DNA of 64,000 nt from Devosia sp. 1566. GTDB taxonomy: Bacteria > Pseudomonadota > Alphaproteobacteria > Rhizobiales > Devosiaceae. The notes under the pieces are model-generated. The model saw nothing but the letters and a program-made list of their open reading frames with translations, searched no databases and was not told the DNA's origin. Position 1 is the first letter of the stretch. The number at the start of each line of letters is the position of its first letter. Positions 26,562-35,999 of this stretch are shown one piece after another. The stretch spans positions 558,001 to 622,000 of the forward strand of contig NZ_CP034767.1 of NCBI RefSeq assembly GCF_004005995.1, read 5' to 3'. Position numbers and translations under genes: made by a program.

Positions 26562-27971
26562 ATGAAGCAACATCTCAAGCTGTTCACTGCAGTTGCCGCG
26601 CTGTCCTTTTGCACTTCAACCGTTCGCGCCGATTTGGAGCAAAGCTCAGTCTGGTTCATGGGGTTAAGTGACGACGAGCGGCTGTTGCTTCAATCCCGTC
26701 TGATTCTGACCGGGCACTATTCTGCACTTGCAGACGGCGAGTTTGGGCAGATGACGTATGAGGCGCTTTTGGCCATGCAACGTGAGCTGGGCGAGCGTCA
26801 GACGGGGGTTCTTACCAGGGCAGCCCAAGATGCGCTAACCGAGGCCTCCGCTGCGATCTATCAGGGGCTCGGCATGAACATTGTGTCTGACGAGCGGGGG
26901 CTCATAACCCTGATTGTCCCACAACTGCTGCTCACCGATCAGCGACCAACTAAGAGGGGAACTGCATATGGCAGCCCTGATGGATCGCTTCGCTTAGAGA
27001 CCATACGAAAGCCTCTCAGCGAGCAGAGCTTTGCGGATCTCTACAAGGCGCTTAGCGCAACAAATGCCAGCAGGAGGGTGACCTACAGAGTATTTGATGA
27101 GTCCAGGTTCGTTGTTTCAGGTCGAACCGGCCCACGCTCGTTCTACGTCCATTTCACCCAAACTTCTACCGATAGCGTGGGTTACTCCGTGGAGTGGTCG
27201 GACGAGGAAACAAGACGCGGTACTATGCTCGCCACTTTCCTCGCTTCTTACTCGTATCCAACCGCGCTCTACGAAGAGCTGGACACAGAAAGCTACGAGG
27301 TCACTAAACCGGAATTATCGAACAAGCCTTCCAGCCCTCCTACGGGCAGTCTCTCGGCGGGATCAGGTTTTTTTGTTAATCAAGAGGGGCTGATCGTCAC
27401 CAACAATCATGTAGTTGAGGGTTGTGCTGTGGTGACCGTGCCCGGGTATGGCGCTGCCCGGGTCATCACCGCTGACGCCGAGTTGGATCTGGCTGCCATC
27501 AAAGTTGATGGGGTGCCCGTTAGCTGGGCTGCAATCCGCACTTCGCCGGTGGAGCTTGGCGAAGATGTAGTGCTGCTCGGTTATCCTTTAGCAGACCTGA
27601 TGGGCTCTTCACTTAGCGTCGGGACGGGCATCGTCTCCTCAGAGACAGGCGTGGGCGGCAGTGGTGAGTGGTTCACCAGCAACGTTGGGCTTCAGCCCGG
27701 AAATAGCGGCGGCCCGATCTTGGATGCGTACGGTGCAGTGGTCGGTGTTGCAGTCGCAAAGCTGGACGATGGAATGATGATGGCTGACTCCGGCAATGTT
27801 GCTCCGAATTTCGGCTTTGCCATCAAGAGTTCCGAGGTCCTGAGCTTCCTCAGTATCTTCAGAACAACGACCATTAACGAGGATCAGGATGCCGATGCCG
27901 GCGTCCCGTCTGTGCGAGAGATTGTCCGAGCAGCAAAGGAATATACGGTTCAAGTACTTTGTCGCGGCTAA
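26562..27971 (+). CDS. Secreted trypsin-like serine protease with peptidoglycan-binding-like domain
   Basis: A 469-residue exported protein. A signal peptide ends near residue 23 (VRA). Residues 35-95 resemble a PG_binding_1 domain (GHYSALADGEFGQMTYEALLAMQ in parts). An unassigned beta-rich region (100-255) follows. The S1-type protease domain has His283 (NNHVV), Asp309 (LDLAAI) and Ser382 (GNSGGP). It should act in the periplasm. The ATG at 26562 gives the signal peptide. The nuclease gene starts 61 bases downstream on the same strand, so they are probably cotranscribed. Confidence 0.83.
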   Translation: MKQHLKLFTAVAALSFCTSTVRADLEQSSVWFMGLSDDERLLLQSRLILTGHYSALADGEFGQMTYEALLAMQRELGERQTGVLTRAAQDALTEASAAIYQGLGMNIVSDERGLITLIVPQLLLTDQRPTKRGTAYGSPDGSLRLETIRKPLSEQSFADLYKALSATNASRRVTYRVFDESRFVVSGRTGPRSFYVHFTQTSTDSVGYSVEWSDEETRRGTMLATFLASYSYPTALYEELDTESYEVTKPELSNKPSSPPTGSLSAGSGFFVNQEGLIVTNNHVVEGCAVVTVPGYGAARVITADAELDLAAIKVDGVPVSWAAIRTSPVELGEDVVLLGYPLADLMGSSLSVGTGIVSSETGVGGSGEWFTSNVGLQPGNSGGPILDAYGAVVGVAVAKLDDGMMMADSGNVAPNFGFAIKSSEVLSFLSIFRTTTINEDQDADAGVPSVREIVRAAKEYTVQVLCRG

Positions 27972-28032
27972 CGGCTTGCTCTCCCTAGGCCACTTATGTA
28001 CCAGCCCGGTTAAAGCAAGCCTGGGGGGTTTA

Positions 28033-29298
28033 ATGCCGCTGCTGATGACTTGGAAGCCGGAGGGTTGGCCGCACGACAATGTTCTCCGAATGCTAAAGGA
28101 GCTTGAGGATAAAGACAGTGTGGTCGAACCCTGGAAGGTGGCAGCGTTCAAAAAGGTCTTGAATAGGGATCGTGTCTGGCTCTTGAAACAGGGCAAGGGC
28201 ATGCGAGGTATCTTCGGCGTCGGGGAAATAGCGGGCTCTCCGACGATGAGAACCTTTCAGCCGAACGAACGGGCCATGATGGTGCCTGTAAAGGTTACAA
28301 GGCTTGTCGATCCCTTGAAGGAGGTGTTGATCCCTCTGGAGAGGCTCCAAGAAGTATTGCGTGAGCAGCAAATCAACACGCAATCCAGCGGTATCCTTGT
28401 TGATCCTGATCAATCTGAACGGCTTGAGGAACTACTGCGGGAGCAGGACCAGGCTGTAGGAGGCGACTGGAGTCATTTAGAGGTGGAGGCCGTGGTAGCC
28501 GATTACTTCTCAATGCTGGGTGCTGAATTATCTGGGGTTGCGTACTCAAAGACTGACCACAGGCGGGCCCTCATGCAAACTGTGCGGAGAACCCCGGGAT
28601 CAATTGAGCGCAAGCATCAAAACATAAGCGCCGTTCTGCATAAATTGGGCTTCCCTTGGATCGCTGGGTACAAGCCCCTGGGCAACTTCCAAGCGGCCCT
28701 GGCCGAGCAAGTGATCGCACAAATCCGACCGATTAAGACCCAGTTGGATGCCACAGTAGTGGTGCCCCGGCCGCTGGACAGAAGGTTGAATGAGGTGTTT
28801 GTGGCGCCTCCAGCAGTACCAGCAACCTCGAGAGAGACTGATTTAGATTCGTTGGTTCCCAAGCACTACGATACTGCAAAGAGGGATCAGAGAAATCGAG
28901 AACTGGGCGCCGCGGGAGAGGGGTTTGTGTTTGAGCTGGAAAAGCAACGTCTACTGCAGAAAGGCCGACTAGATCTGGCGGAGCAGGTTCAGTGGATTTC
29001 CCGAGATAAGGGAGACGGCGTAGGGTACGACATCAAGTCATTTGACGACGACGGCGCTCATACGTTCATTGAGGTGAAGACGACCCGGGGGCCGATCACT
29101 GCCGCTTTCTATCTTTCGGAGCGAGAGCGTGCCGTAGCAGCAATGAAGGGTGCTACCTACAGGCTTTACAGGGTATTCAACTGGGGACCTGAACCAAGCA
29201 TCTTTGTTCTGGACGGTCCGCTCGAGAAGACGCTGCGTTTGCGGCCCACTGCTTATAGGGCGACGATTGGTGGCGGCAGCGCGGTAGAAACTGCCTAG
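28033..29298 (+). CDS. EVE-helical-DUF3883 nuclease, probable modification-dependent restriction enzyme
   Basis: A 421-residue three-part protein. Residues 1-115 look like an EVE/PUA-like reader domain: LLMTWKPEGWPHDN, later DRVWLLKQGKGMRGIFGVGEI. Residues 150-245 form the helical block DYFSMLGAELSGVAYSK...RKHQNISAVLHKLGFPWIAGYKP, known from McrA-like and DUF3883 proteins. Residues 295-400 are DUF3883, with the PD-(D/E)xK-like core GYDIKSF and FIEVKTT (Asp and ExK). EVE domains bind modified bases, so cleavage of modified phage DNA is the likely role. The ATG at 28033 is chosen because the EVE domain starts there; the frame is open back to 27889 inside the protease gene. Confidence 0.78.
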   Translation: MPLLMTWKPEGWPHDNVLRMLKELEDKDSVVEPWKVAAFKKVLNRDRVWLLKQGKGMRGIFGVGEIAGSPTMRTFQPNERAMMVPVKVTRLVDPLKEVLIPLERLQEVLREQQINTQSSGILVDPDQSERLEELLREQDQAVGGDWSHLEVEAVVADYFSMLGAELSGVAYSKTDHRRALMQTVRRTPGSIERKHQNISAVLHKLGFPWIAGYKPLGNFQAALAEQVIAQIRPIKTQLDATVVVPRPLDRRLNEVFVAPPAVPATSRETDLDSLVPKHYDTAKRDQRNRELGAAGEGFVFELEKQRLLQKGRLDLAEQVQWISRDKGDGVGYDIKSFDDDGAHTFIEVKTTRGPITAAFYLSERERAVAAMKGATYRLYRVFNWGPEPSIFVLDGPLEKTLRLRPTAYRATIGGGSAVETA

Positions 29299-29939
29299 CT
29301 GCCCTGGGCTTCCCAGCTGGCCAAAGAGCCTAGCGCTTTTGACGGTTCTGCCTTTATCCTCAGGACCGTCTGTCTGCTAAGCCCGGTCGTACGCGCAATC
29401 TCACTGGTTCCGGCAGTGCCTTTGGCCAGCATCTCCATAGCTAACTCAAGGGCTCCACGGTCATAGCTCGGCTTTCGGCCTAGGTACACGTTACCGTCGG
29501 CCTTTGCGGCTTCGATACCGGCCCGCTGACTAGCCTTCGTAGCTTCGTGTTGCGCCTGGGCTGTAGCGGCCATGAAGCCTATCAGGGCGTCCCGCACCGC
29601 CATCTGGATGGGATCCTTTGTGGCACCGTCAAAGGTCATGTTGTTGATCACGGTCCGCACCACCACGCCGCGGCGCATAAACTCCTTGATGGTGTCAGTA
29701 ACGTCCACGTAGTTGCGCCCCAGGCGATCAACCCAACGCACCACCAAGGTGTCCCCCTGCCGTAGCATGTCAAATAGTCTCCGTCCTTCCGGACGTTCAC
29801 GAAGCGTGGTGGTGGCACCAGAGACGCCATGATCAGCGACCACCTCATCTATGCTGAAGCCAGCTTGTTCGGCTTGGGTAAGCTGGTGGGAGAGGGTCTG
29901 ATCTGCGGTGGAGACACGAGCATAAAGGATGGTAGACAC
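29295..29939 (-). CDS. Serine recombinase (resolvase/invertase family)
   Basis: A 214-residue small serine recombinase. The catalytic Ser is in LYARVSTADQ near residue 10. VVRWVDRLGRN and the Arg-rich E-helix follow, and the C-terminal helix-turn-helix includes GTSEIARTTGLSRQTVLRI. The start is GTG at 29939, where the conserved domain begins; the frame is open to 30014. It ends in a 4-base convergent overlap with the nuclease gene. A dense set of GTCCGT motifs lies directly upstream and is its likely binding or recombination site. Confidence 0.87.
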   Translation of the reverse strand: MSTILYARVSTADQTLSHQLTQAEQAGFSIDEVVADHGVSGATTTLRERPEGRRLFDMLRQGDTLVVRWVDRLGRNYVDVTDTIKEFMRRGVVVRTVINNMTFDGATKDPIQMAVRDALIGFMAATAQAQHEATKASQRAGIEAAKADGNVYLGRKPSYDRGALELAMEMLAKGTAGTSEIARTTGLSRQTVLRIKAEPSKALGSLASWEAQGS

Positions 29940-29951
29940 GACATACCTACT

Positions 29952-30083
29952 GTCCGTAAGGATGGAGTCCGTTAGACAGCATGTCCGTAAAGTGGTGTCA
30001 ACCCGTACGGACATAGCTTTCCCCCAATAGAAGCCAGTCCGTTGAGGTATACTTCTACGGACGACGGACGACGGGCGACGGAC
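29952..30083. repeat. Cluster of GTCCGT motifs, putative res/operator site
   Basis: Direct copies at 29952, 29967, 29983 and 30037 and inverted copies (ACGGAC) ending at 30012, 30062, 30069 and 30083 fall within 132 bases upstream of the recombinase gene. The first three are spaced 15 and 16 bases. Confidence 0.75.
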
Positions 30084-30179
30084 AACGGCGAGCGGCCTGT
30101 CCCTAGTACGGGTGCCGCTCGAAGACCGCCGTGGTGCCTTGGAGGGTGGGGACGGGGAGGGGGGCTACAAGCTCTGAGC

Positions 30180-33100
30180 CTACTTAGATACCCGCGCCAA
30201 TTTTTCTTCCAAAACTTCCGGTGACTCCCAGATCTCCGGGTCCGATGCACTGACCGGGGCCCTCTCTATCTCACGCCATCCCGCTACCACATGCGTTAGT
30301 GCTGTCCGAACGTGGAAAAGATTGCGCGAGGCCTCTACAACCCTGTCGAGTATTGCTATTGCCCCCGCCTCCATCGTCTCGAACCCTGGCTCCAAACGCT
30401 CTGCTACCAGCAAGGCAAACGACGCCATTCCGCTGGCCTTAAACAGACGCTCCATGTGCTCAGCTTCCCTCTGCCAGATACTCGAATCATCCATTGCTGC
30501 GAGGTAGAAACCCAAAGCGGCCAAGCGGATGTGATCTGATAAGGCCGCCTCCTGGTAGATTTCGAAGAGCTGTTCTGGACGAGCCTCATAAAGGTTCAGA
30601 ATCGAGGCGATCCGACGTGGCTTCTCGGATTTGCGTTTGAAGGATGGGCTAGCGAGCTCTGATGCGGCCAAGTCTAGCAACAGGGGAAGAAGCGAGGCTT
30701 CTTGAGGTAAATCCAGCTTGAACGGCATCAGTTCGCGGTAATATCTACCTAGACTGGGCCGGTAGTGAGAAAGGTTGACACCGCGGGCTCTAATTTCTGC
30801 AATCACATCAGCAAGCTCCGGCTCTGGTGAACCGAAGAATGGAACGCTCCACGGACCTACGGTCTGTTCTTTCATTCCTTCACGAAACGCCTCGAGTCCT
30901 TCAGGGGTGCCGAGGAACGCTCTTATTTGTCTGCTAGAAGATTGTACATGGGCGCCAGCCGCGAAATTAAACGCAACCAGTGGCATCTGCTTGACGAAAG
31001 ACAGGTAATCAGGGTTCTTCGGATTGTCAGTGGTAAGGTATGAGTGGCTGCCGTCTAAGTTCGGCCTGACGAAATTGCTGACCCCGCAGGAGTCACAATT
31101 TTTCTTCCAACTATTGAGGTCGAAATGGTCAGTAACTACTGGGGGCAGTTCCACGAAATCATCAAAGTGGCCAGCGGTTAAGTCGTTGAGGATCTTATTT
31201 CCTCCCGGACGCTTCAGGATCACAGCAATTGACGCGGCCATCAGAGTGAAGAGGCCGCCTAGGCCGAGGATTTGGGACCAGTCTGCATCGCTTAGAGCCT
31301 CCCAAGTGCCATCGATCCCGCCCTCGCGGGCATAGATCTCAAGTATGCCCCACTTAAGTTTAGACGTTCCTCTTGACCGGCTCGGGGTATCCCGCATGGC
31401 AGATAAGATGGCCTGGCAAGCTAGCTCGGATAGCCCTGTATTACGAAGCGCCGCAGTTGACACATCCGACTTTGCAAACTGATCAAGGATGTCTCGGTCT
31501 CTTAGAAGTATCTCTCGCCAGCTAACGTGGGAGAGACGGTGAACGAACTCCTTCGCGAACCACGCCGGCCATGGCGGCGCCAGGCGGCTCCAGGTAACAT
31601 CTGACGTTTGAGTTAGGAACTGGCAGAAATAGTCTGTTGAGACGCTCTCGAGCCTTTCTCTTACCGCATCAAGATTTGGGTGTGTCTCTTCAACCAATTC
31701 CAGCAACAATTTAGTTGCACCTAGTGCCTCAGCTTCAGCTTGTCCAAGAAATGTCTCTATAACGAAATCAGTCAGCCAACGCCTCGTGTGGGCGGGGGTA
31801 ACGTTGGCGAGGTATCGATCCGCATCGGTGACCGCCAAGAGGGGCGCCAGGCATGTCCTGAATTGCGCTCGAACTTTCCTGTCGTCTTCGAGTACCCCCT
31901 CTTTTGCTAGGCGGGCAGTGATAATTCCACCCATAGCAAGTCTTCGCCTTATCGATCGCCCTGGTGGATCAGCGAATTCATCAATTAGTCTTAGAGATTG
32001 CACAGCTACGGCAAGCTCACCTTTGCGATCGGTGCTGACTAAAGCGCTGAGCAAGAAATGCGTTACCTCCCGCCAGTGGGAGTCGCCGACAATAATTGAG
32101 AATCGTTCGCTGAGTTGATCAATATCCACTCCCTCATAGATGTACTCTGCGGCAAAGAACTCCTGTAGCGGGCGTATATCAAACCTAACAAATTCGCCGT
32201 TCTCGGGGGTACTAACAAGTACTAGCCGATCGGTCGTCGCCTCCATCAAGACCGCGACCGTTTCCTCGATGTCGTGCTCCTGGATGGAGATCACAGAGCT
32301 CCGAACTACATTCTGGAACTCAGCTCTTGTGAGCGAGGTTTGAGCGCCCTCGCTTGTCTCGGCTCTCTTGTGCAACTCGAAGCCGAGGCGGTTGTGGAGC
32401 ACCTTCAACAGCTTATCGCCTTCACGCAAAACGGCGTTTAGACGACGGTCAGGGAGGTCTCGATTAGCTTCGCGGCGCTTGATTACTCGATAAAAGGTGG
32501 TGAACAACTCCCACCGCTTTTCCGGAGGGCGCCCACCGTCTCGCACTACCACTGCCATAATGTGGGACTGCAATGGGGTAGTCATAATCTCCCGTACCGC
32601 AGGTGATTCCAGCGCCTGGCTCAGGGTGTGGATATATCGGTCCGCTTCTTCCCTCGATCTGTCTACTTCCAGCACGGGAGTGGCACATTGAAGTGCTTCC
32701 TCTGGCAAAAGAGGAGCCAGCTCGGCCACGGTAGCGCCCAGTTGGTTGAACTGGCCTGAATAGCCCTGCGGTCTAGAGGTGCAGACTATGAGGGCGTCGC
32801 AATCGCATTCGACCAGTACATCATTTACGAAGTAGGTTATTGCCTCGGCAACTGCGTCTTTGACATCTCCCGGGACCTCATCGAGCCCGTCAAGTATCAT
32901 AAGCCAGCGCCCGCCCCCGAACGCCTTCTTCAGGGTACCGGCGTGCACCATCTGAGCTAAGCTGGAGCCGATTACTTCTACGAGGTAGGCAAGAATTTCT
33001 GGTGACTGGCCAGGCTGCCGCTGCCCAAACCACTGGGCGAACTGTCTCAGTTCAATGGTGACAGGTATGCGCGGAAGCTCCGGAAACGTCCCGAGCTTGC

Positions 33101-34079
33101 TCGCTGCTTCGCGCACCCTGGTCGCTAAACGCTTGACGGGAGTGGCAACTGATATTTCACGAGAAAGGATGAGAGCCGCGCGGTTAATCTGCGCGAGATA
33201 TTGCGTGACAGTTGATTTTCCCTGGCCCGGTCCGCCTTTGATAAACCAGACTCGACTTCTTTGCGGAGCCTCCATCCATCCGTTTAGATGGTCGCCATAA
33301 TTGTCGACGTCGGAATTTCTGTATGGCCTGGCGGCGGCGAAATTGATACTTGCCGCTATCGGTGTCGTCCTGCGGGCGTCGGCGTGCAACCATGGTAGGT
33401 CAGTGAATAGTTGGTCAATTCCCGGACGTGTGTCCTGCGCGGAGCCTGCCTGTTCAAGCTTTGTATGTTGTTGCGAGACGAACTGCGTTGCAACGAGGTA
33501 TCGAACTATTTCCTTAACTGACGCACGGTCTTCGGAGATGCTGTCATAAAGCCTCGTAAGAACCTGGCCTGGGGTAAGGAACTCTGCGTAGTAAGATGAG
33601 ATCTCCGGCCTGGATGCAAGGTAGGTTAGGATCTTCTGCCCGCCCCATATATCAAACCGCTTAGCTAGTTTTGCGTTAGCCTTCTTGACCAAGGCGCGGG
33701 CCTTGTCGAAGCTACCCGTTTTCGCCACGGCTGTCGGATCTATGTTGGTAGCGATGATCCACACATCTGGCCACTCTCTGTCCGAACCAGCCCTCTCGAA
33801 CTCTTCGAGCTCGGCCTCAATCTGCTGTATCAGCCATTTCTGGGGATCGCCTGCTGACGTCGGAGCTCTGAATTTTGATTGAAGATACCAGGTCCCGGAC
33901 CACCTGTCAGTCTGACTCGGGTACGGTGCCGTCCCCTCAAAAAGTCCATCCCTGCCACCGTCTGGCCCGGGACCAAATCCTGTATGTCCCGCGCCTAGAA
34001 CAGACATGGCAACTGAGTTCACCAGGTGTTCGAAAGTTGTCGGCGACAGCCTTGAGAGTTCAATAGATGGAATCGGCAT
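30180..34079 (-). CDS. REase-NACHT STAND NTPase, probable antiphage effector
   Basis: A 1299-residue protein. The N-terminus (10-115) is a Mrr-like restriction nuclease fold: TTFEHLVNSVAMSVLG, DGGRDG (40-45), LQSK (66-69) and WIIATN (107-112), giving the D...QxK active-site pattern. The NACHT NTPase follows: Walker A GGPGQGKST at 282-290, Walker B LMILDGLDEV at 393-402, CTSRPQGY further on, and a family-typical FDIRPLQEFFAAEYI near the winged helix. The remaining 600 residues are helical, likely the sensor. Bacterial NACHT proteins act as phage-sensing NLR-like defence; activation would release DNA cleavage. The gene stands alone, with lower GC than the flanks. Confidence 0.83.
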   Translation of the reverse strand: MPIPSIELSRLSPTTFEHLVNSVAMSVLGAGHTGFGPGPDGGRDGLFEGTAPYPSQTDRWSGTWYLQSKFRAPTSAGDPQKWLIQQIEAELEEFERAGSDREWPDVWIIATNIDPTAVAKTGSFDKARALVKKANAKLAKRFDIWGGQKILTYLASRPEISSYYAEFLTPGQVLTRLYDSISEDRASVKEIVRYLVATQFVSQQHTKLEQAGSAQDTRPGIDQLFTDLPWLHADARRTTPIAASINFAAARPYRNSDVDNYGDHLNGWMEAPQRSRVWFIKGGPGQGKSTVTQYLAQINRAALILSREISVATPVKRLATRVREAASKLGTFPELPRIPVTIELRQFAQWFGQRQPGQSPEILAYLVEVIGSSLAQMVHAGTLKKAFGGGRWLMILDGLDEVPGDVKDAVAEAITYFVNDVLVECDCDALIVCTSRPQGYSGQFNQLGATVAELAPLLPEEALQCATPVLEVDRSREEADRYIHTLSQALESPAVREIMTTPLQSHIMAVVVRDGGRPPEKRWELFTTFYRVIKRREANRDLPDRRLNAVLREGDKLLKVLHNRLGFELHKRAETSEGAQTSLTRAEFQNVVRSSVISIQEHDIEETVAVLMEATTDRLVLVSTPENGEFVRFDIRPLQEFFAAEYIYEGVDIDQLSERFSIIVGDSHWREVTHFLLSALVSTDRKGELAVAVQSLRLIDEFADPPGRSIRRRLAMGGIITARLAKEGVLEDDRKVRAQFRTCLAPLLAVTDADRYLANVTPAHTRRWLTDFVIETFLGQAEAEALGATKLLLELVEETHPNLDAVRERLESVSTDYFCQFLTQTSDVTWSRLAPPWPAWFAKEFVHRLSHVSWREILLRDRDILDQFAKSDVSTAALRNTGLSELACQAILSAMRDTPSRSRGTSKLKWGILEIYAREGGIDGTWEALSDADWSQILGLGGLFTLMAASIAVILKRPGGNKILNDLTAGHFDDFVELPPVVTDHFDLNSWKKNCDSCGVSNFVRPNLDGSHSYLTTDNPKNPDYLSFVKQMPLVAFNFAAGAHVQSSSRQIRAFLGTPEGLEAFREGMKEQTVGPWSVPFFGSPEPELADVIAEIRARGVNLSHYRPSLGRYYRELMPFKLDLPQEASLLPLLLDLAASELASPSFKRKSEKPRRIASILNLYEARPEQLFEIYQEAALSDHIRLAALGFYLAAMDDSSIWQREAEHMERLFKASGMASFALLVAERLEPGFETMEAGAIAILDRVVEASRNLFHVRTALTHVVAGWREIERAPVSASDPEIWESPEVLEEKLARVSK

Positions 34080-34219
34080 ATGTTTTACCCGTTTTGATTA
34101 AATTGTTCAATTTGCACGGGTTAGGCAACGGGAATTCATAGCAAGGCCGATTGCGCGGCAGTAATCAATCGGCGGGTAAGGAAGCGTAGCCGGTGCCAAG
34201 TGCTTCCATGCTAAACACG

Positions 34220-35911
34220 CTATGTGCGGTTGTGTTTGTGAGAAGCGCTATTAGAGGCTGCTCCGATGGCGAGCGGGCGCACTTTCGTGGTAATGGGTCG
34301 CCAGCCGGTGTCCTCAACTTCAAACCTGGGAAGTTTATTGATTTCGGCATTCAGCACTGAGGGTGGCCAGTCGCCGTAGGTCTCACGGGCGTCTGTCTGG
34401 GATCGGCTGCCCATCATGTAGTCGCGGGCTTCCTTGTCCATCTTGGCGCTCCGGCTGAGGGTAGTGAACGTATGTCGCCAGGCATGGTTTGGCCGGTTCA
34501 GCGGTGCCGCAATTCCAACCTCATTCTTGATCCAGTCCGACACCCGGGCAGCGCTATCCTTTGACCGGTGGTTCTTTGGAGCTCCTAGTTCGGTACCTTC
34601 AGGGTAGGGCGTGTAAAAGGCGGGACCATCGCCGATCTGTTTAAGCATCTCCAACAGTCCCATCTCAAGGAGATGCTCATGGATGCCTACTGCCCAAGCG
34701 TTTTTTCCCTTCGTGCTGCCATCATCAGGGGTGACGAGCAGGTATGGCACCCCATCATCAGCCCTTAAATTCCGCCCCTGAAATTGCGTTACTTCGCTAA
34801 CCCTCATCCCTGTGTAAGCGCAAATCCAAGGCACCCAGAAGATCGCCCGTTGGTAAGGGATAGAAAGATCCTTAGAAGTGCCTCTGAACGTTGCGCGAAG
34901 GATAGTGTGGGCTTCATCGATAGTGTAGCCTTTGGACCTATTGATGACTGGAGGGTCCCGCTCGTCTCGGATACCATCAGCTACGTTGACCAACAGGTCA
35001 AATTCCTTCACGCCGTGGTTCAAAGCTACCTTGAGGCTGGTTAGGTACTGGTCATTGATGGTCTTCTTTGCAAGACCGCGCTCTATCAAGTTGTCACGCC
35101 AGCGCCGCACATCAGTCTTCATGATGCGCTTGGCGTCGTCATGGCCGGTCAACTTCACGAAGTCCCGAAGGCAGCTTCGATATTTTTCGAAGGTGTCGGG
35201 TCGCTTTGATTGCGTCTTTTGCTTGTGGTCGATGAGCGCGAACAGGGACAATGCAGTAGCAGGGCGTGGGCTGTGCTGAGTCGATTCAACGAGGGGGTAC
35301 TTGTCACCCCGAGCGTCCAGTCGAAAGTCACCCCCCGTCCTTTTGGTCAGCAACTCGGCGGCATCCCGCAAGGCACGCTCAAAGTGCTCCAACAACTTGC
35401 GGCGAGTTTTCTCCGTCACCTTGAGCTTTTGACGCCTGAGGGTGGCATCAACAAATCCGCCGAAGCGGCTCTCCATTGCCTTGTAGTACCTTTGTTCCTC
35501 GGTGCCGATGAAGGGATAGGTGGTTTCGCCATTCGCCGCCCTAGAGTTTTCTTCAAGCAATCGGGCCCAGATATCTGGATCACCAGGATCATCTTCCAGC
35601 AATTCAAATGCTCGGAAGGCCTCGCCCGCTAGCGCCACTACTTCTTTAAGTGTCAGATCCTTCGGCGCACTATCGAGCATCGTCCATACGGCTTGAAACT
35701 GCCCAAGCGCCTCTGCCGCCCGGATCTTGGCTTCTGCAGGGCTCTTGGTGCCCAAGGAGACTTTGATGGATTCGCCCAGCTTGAGCCGGGAGCTCACTCC
35801 AGCGATCGTCACCTCAACGATCTCGCCCTTAGCAAGAGGCAGCAGCTTGGCTGGAACTCGTTGACGAAGCCAATAGACGCCGGTGCGGGGATGCTTAGTT
35901 GGACTAGCCAT
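34220..35911 (-). CDS. Tyrosine site-specific integrase
   Basis: A 563-residue integrase of the type with a DUF6538-like N-terminus (TGVYWLRQRVPAKLLPLAKG). A SAM-like core-binding domain (about 225-320) precedes the catalytic domain with Arg370 (TGMRVSEV), the HxxR box HAWRHTF (Arg479) and nucleophile Tyr512 (ARETYGDW). It should integrate and excise the island at tRNA-Thr. The ATG at 35911 is used; GTG codons at 35923 and 35932 are alternatives but overlap the arm-type motifs, which could also repress the gene. Confidence 0.9.
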   Translation of the reverse strand: MASPTKHPRTGVYWLRQRVPAKLLPLAKGEIVEVTIAGVSSRLKLGESIKVSLGTKSPAEAKIRAAEALGQFQAVWTMLDSAPKDLTLKEVVALAGEAFRAFELLEDDPGDPDIWARLLEENSRAANGETTYPFIGTEEQRYYKAMESRFGGFVDATLRRQKLKVTEKTRRKLLEHFERALRDAAELLTKRTGGDFRLDARGDKYPLVESTQHSPRPATALSLFALIDHKQKTQSKRPDTFEKYRSCLRDFVKLTGHDDAKRIMKTDVRRWRDNLIERGLAKKTINDQYLTSLKVALNHGVKEFDLLVNVADGIRDERDPPVINRSKGYTIDEAHTILRATFRGTSKDLSIPYQRAIFWVPWICAYTGMRVSEVTQFQGRNLRADDGVPYLLVTPDDGSTKGKNAWAVGIHEHLLEMGLLEMLKQIGDGPAFYTPYPEGTELGAPKNHRSKDSAARVSDWIKNEVGIAAPLNRPNHAWRHTFTTLSRSAKMDKEARDYMMGSRSQTDARETYGDWPPSVLNAEINKLPRFEVEDTGWRPITTKVRPLAIGAASNSASHKHNRT

Positions 35912-35922
35912 TGAAAGACTCA

Positions 35923-35945
35923 CGTGTACCACCTCTGTGTACCAA
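35923..35945 (+). repeat. Right pair of GTGTACC arm-type motifs
   Basis: CGTGTACC at 35923 and TGTGTACCAA at 35936, 13 bases apart. Over 21 positions this matches the left pair at 18, in the same orientation. It lies at the integrase start, about 55 bases inside the right repeat. Confidence 0.65.
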
Positions 35946-35999
35946 CAGATGCGGCAGAATCATCAATCAAATCAAATAGCTGAACCCGAACAGCGGGTT

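Noticed and set aside
27889..28032. Longer N-terminus of the EVE-DUF3883 protein
   Set aside because: The extra 48 residues overlap the protease gene and precede the natural start of the EVE domain at 28033.
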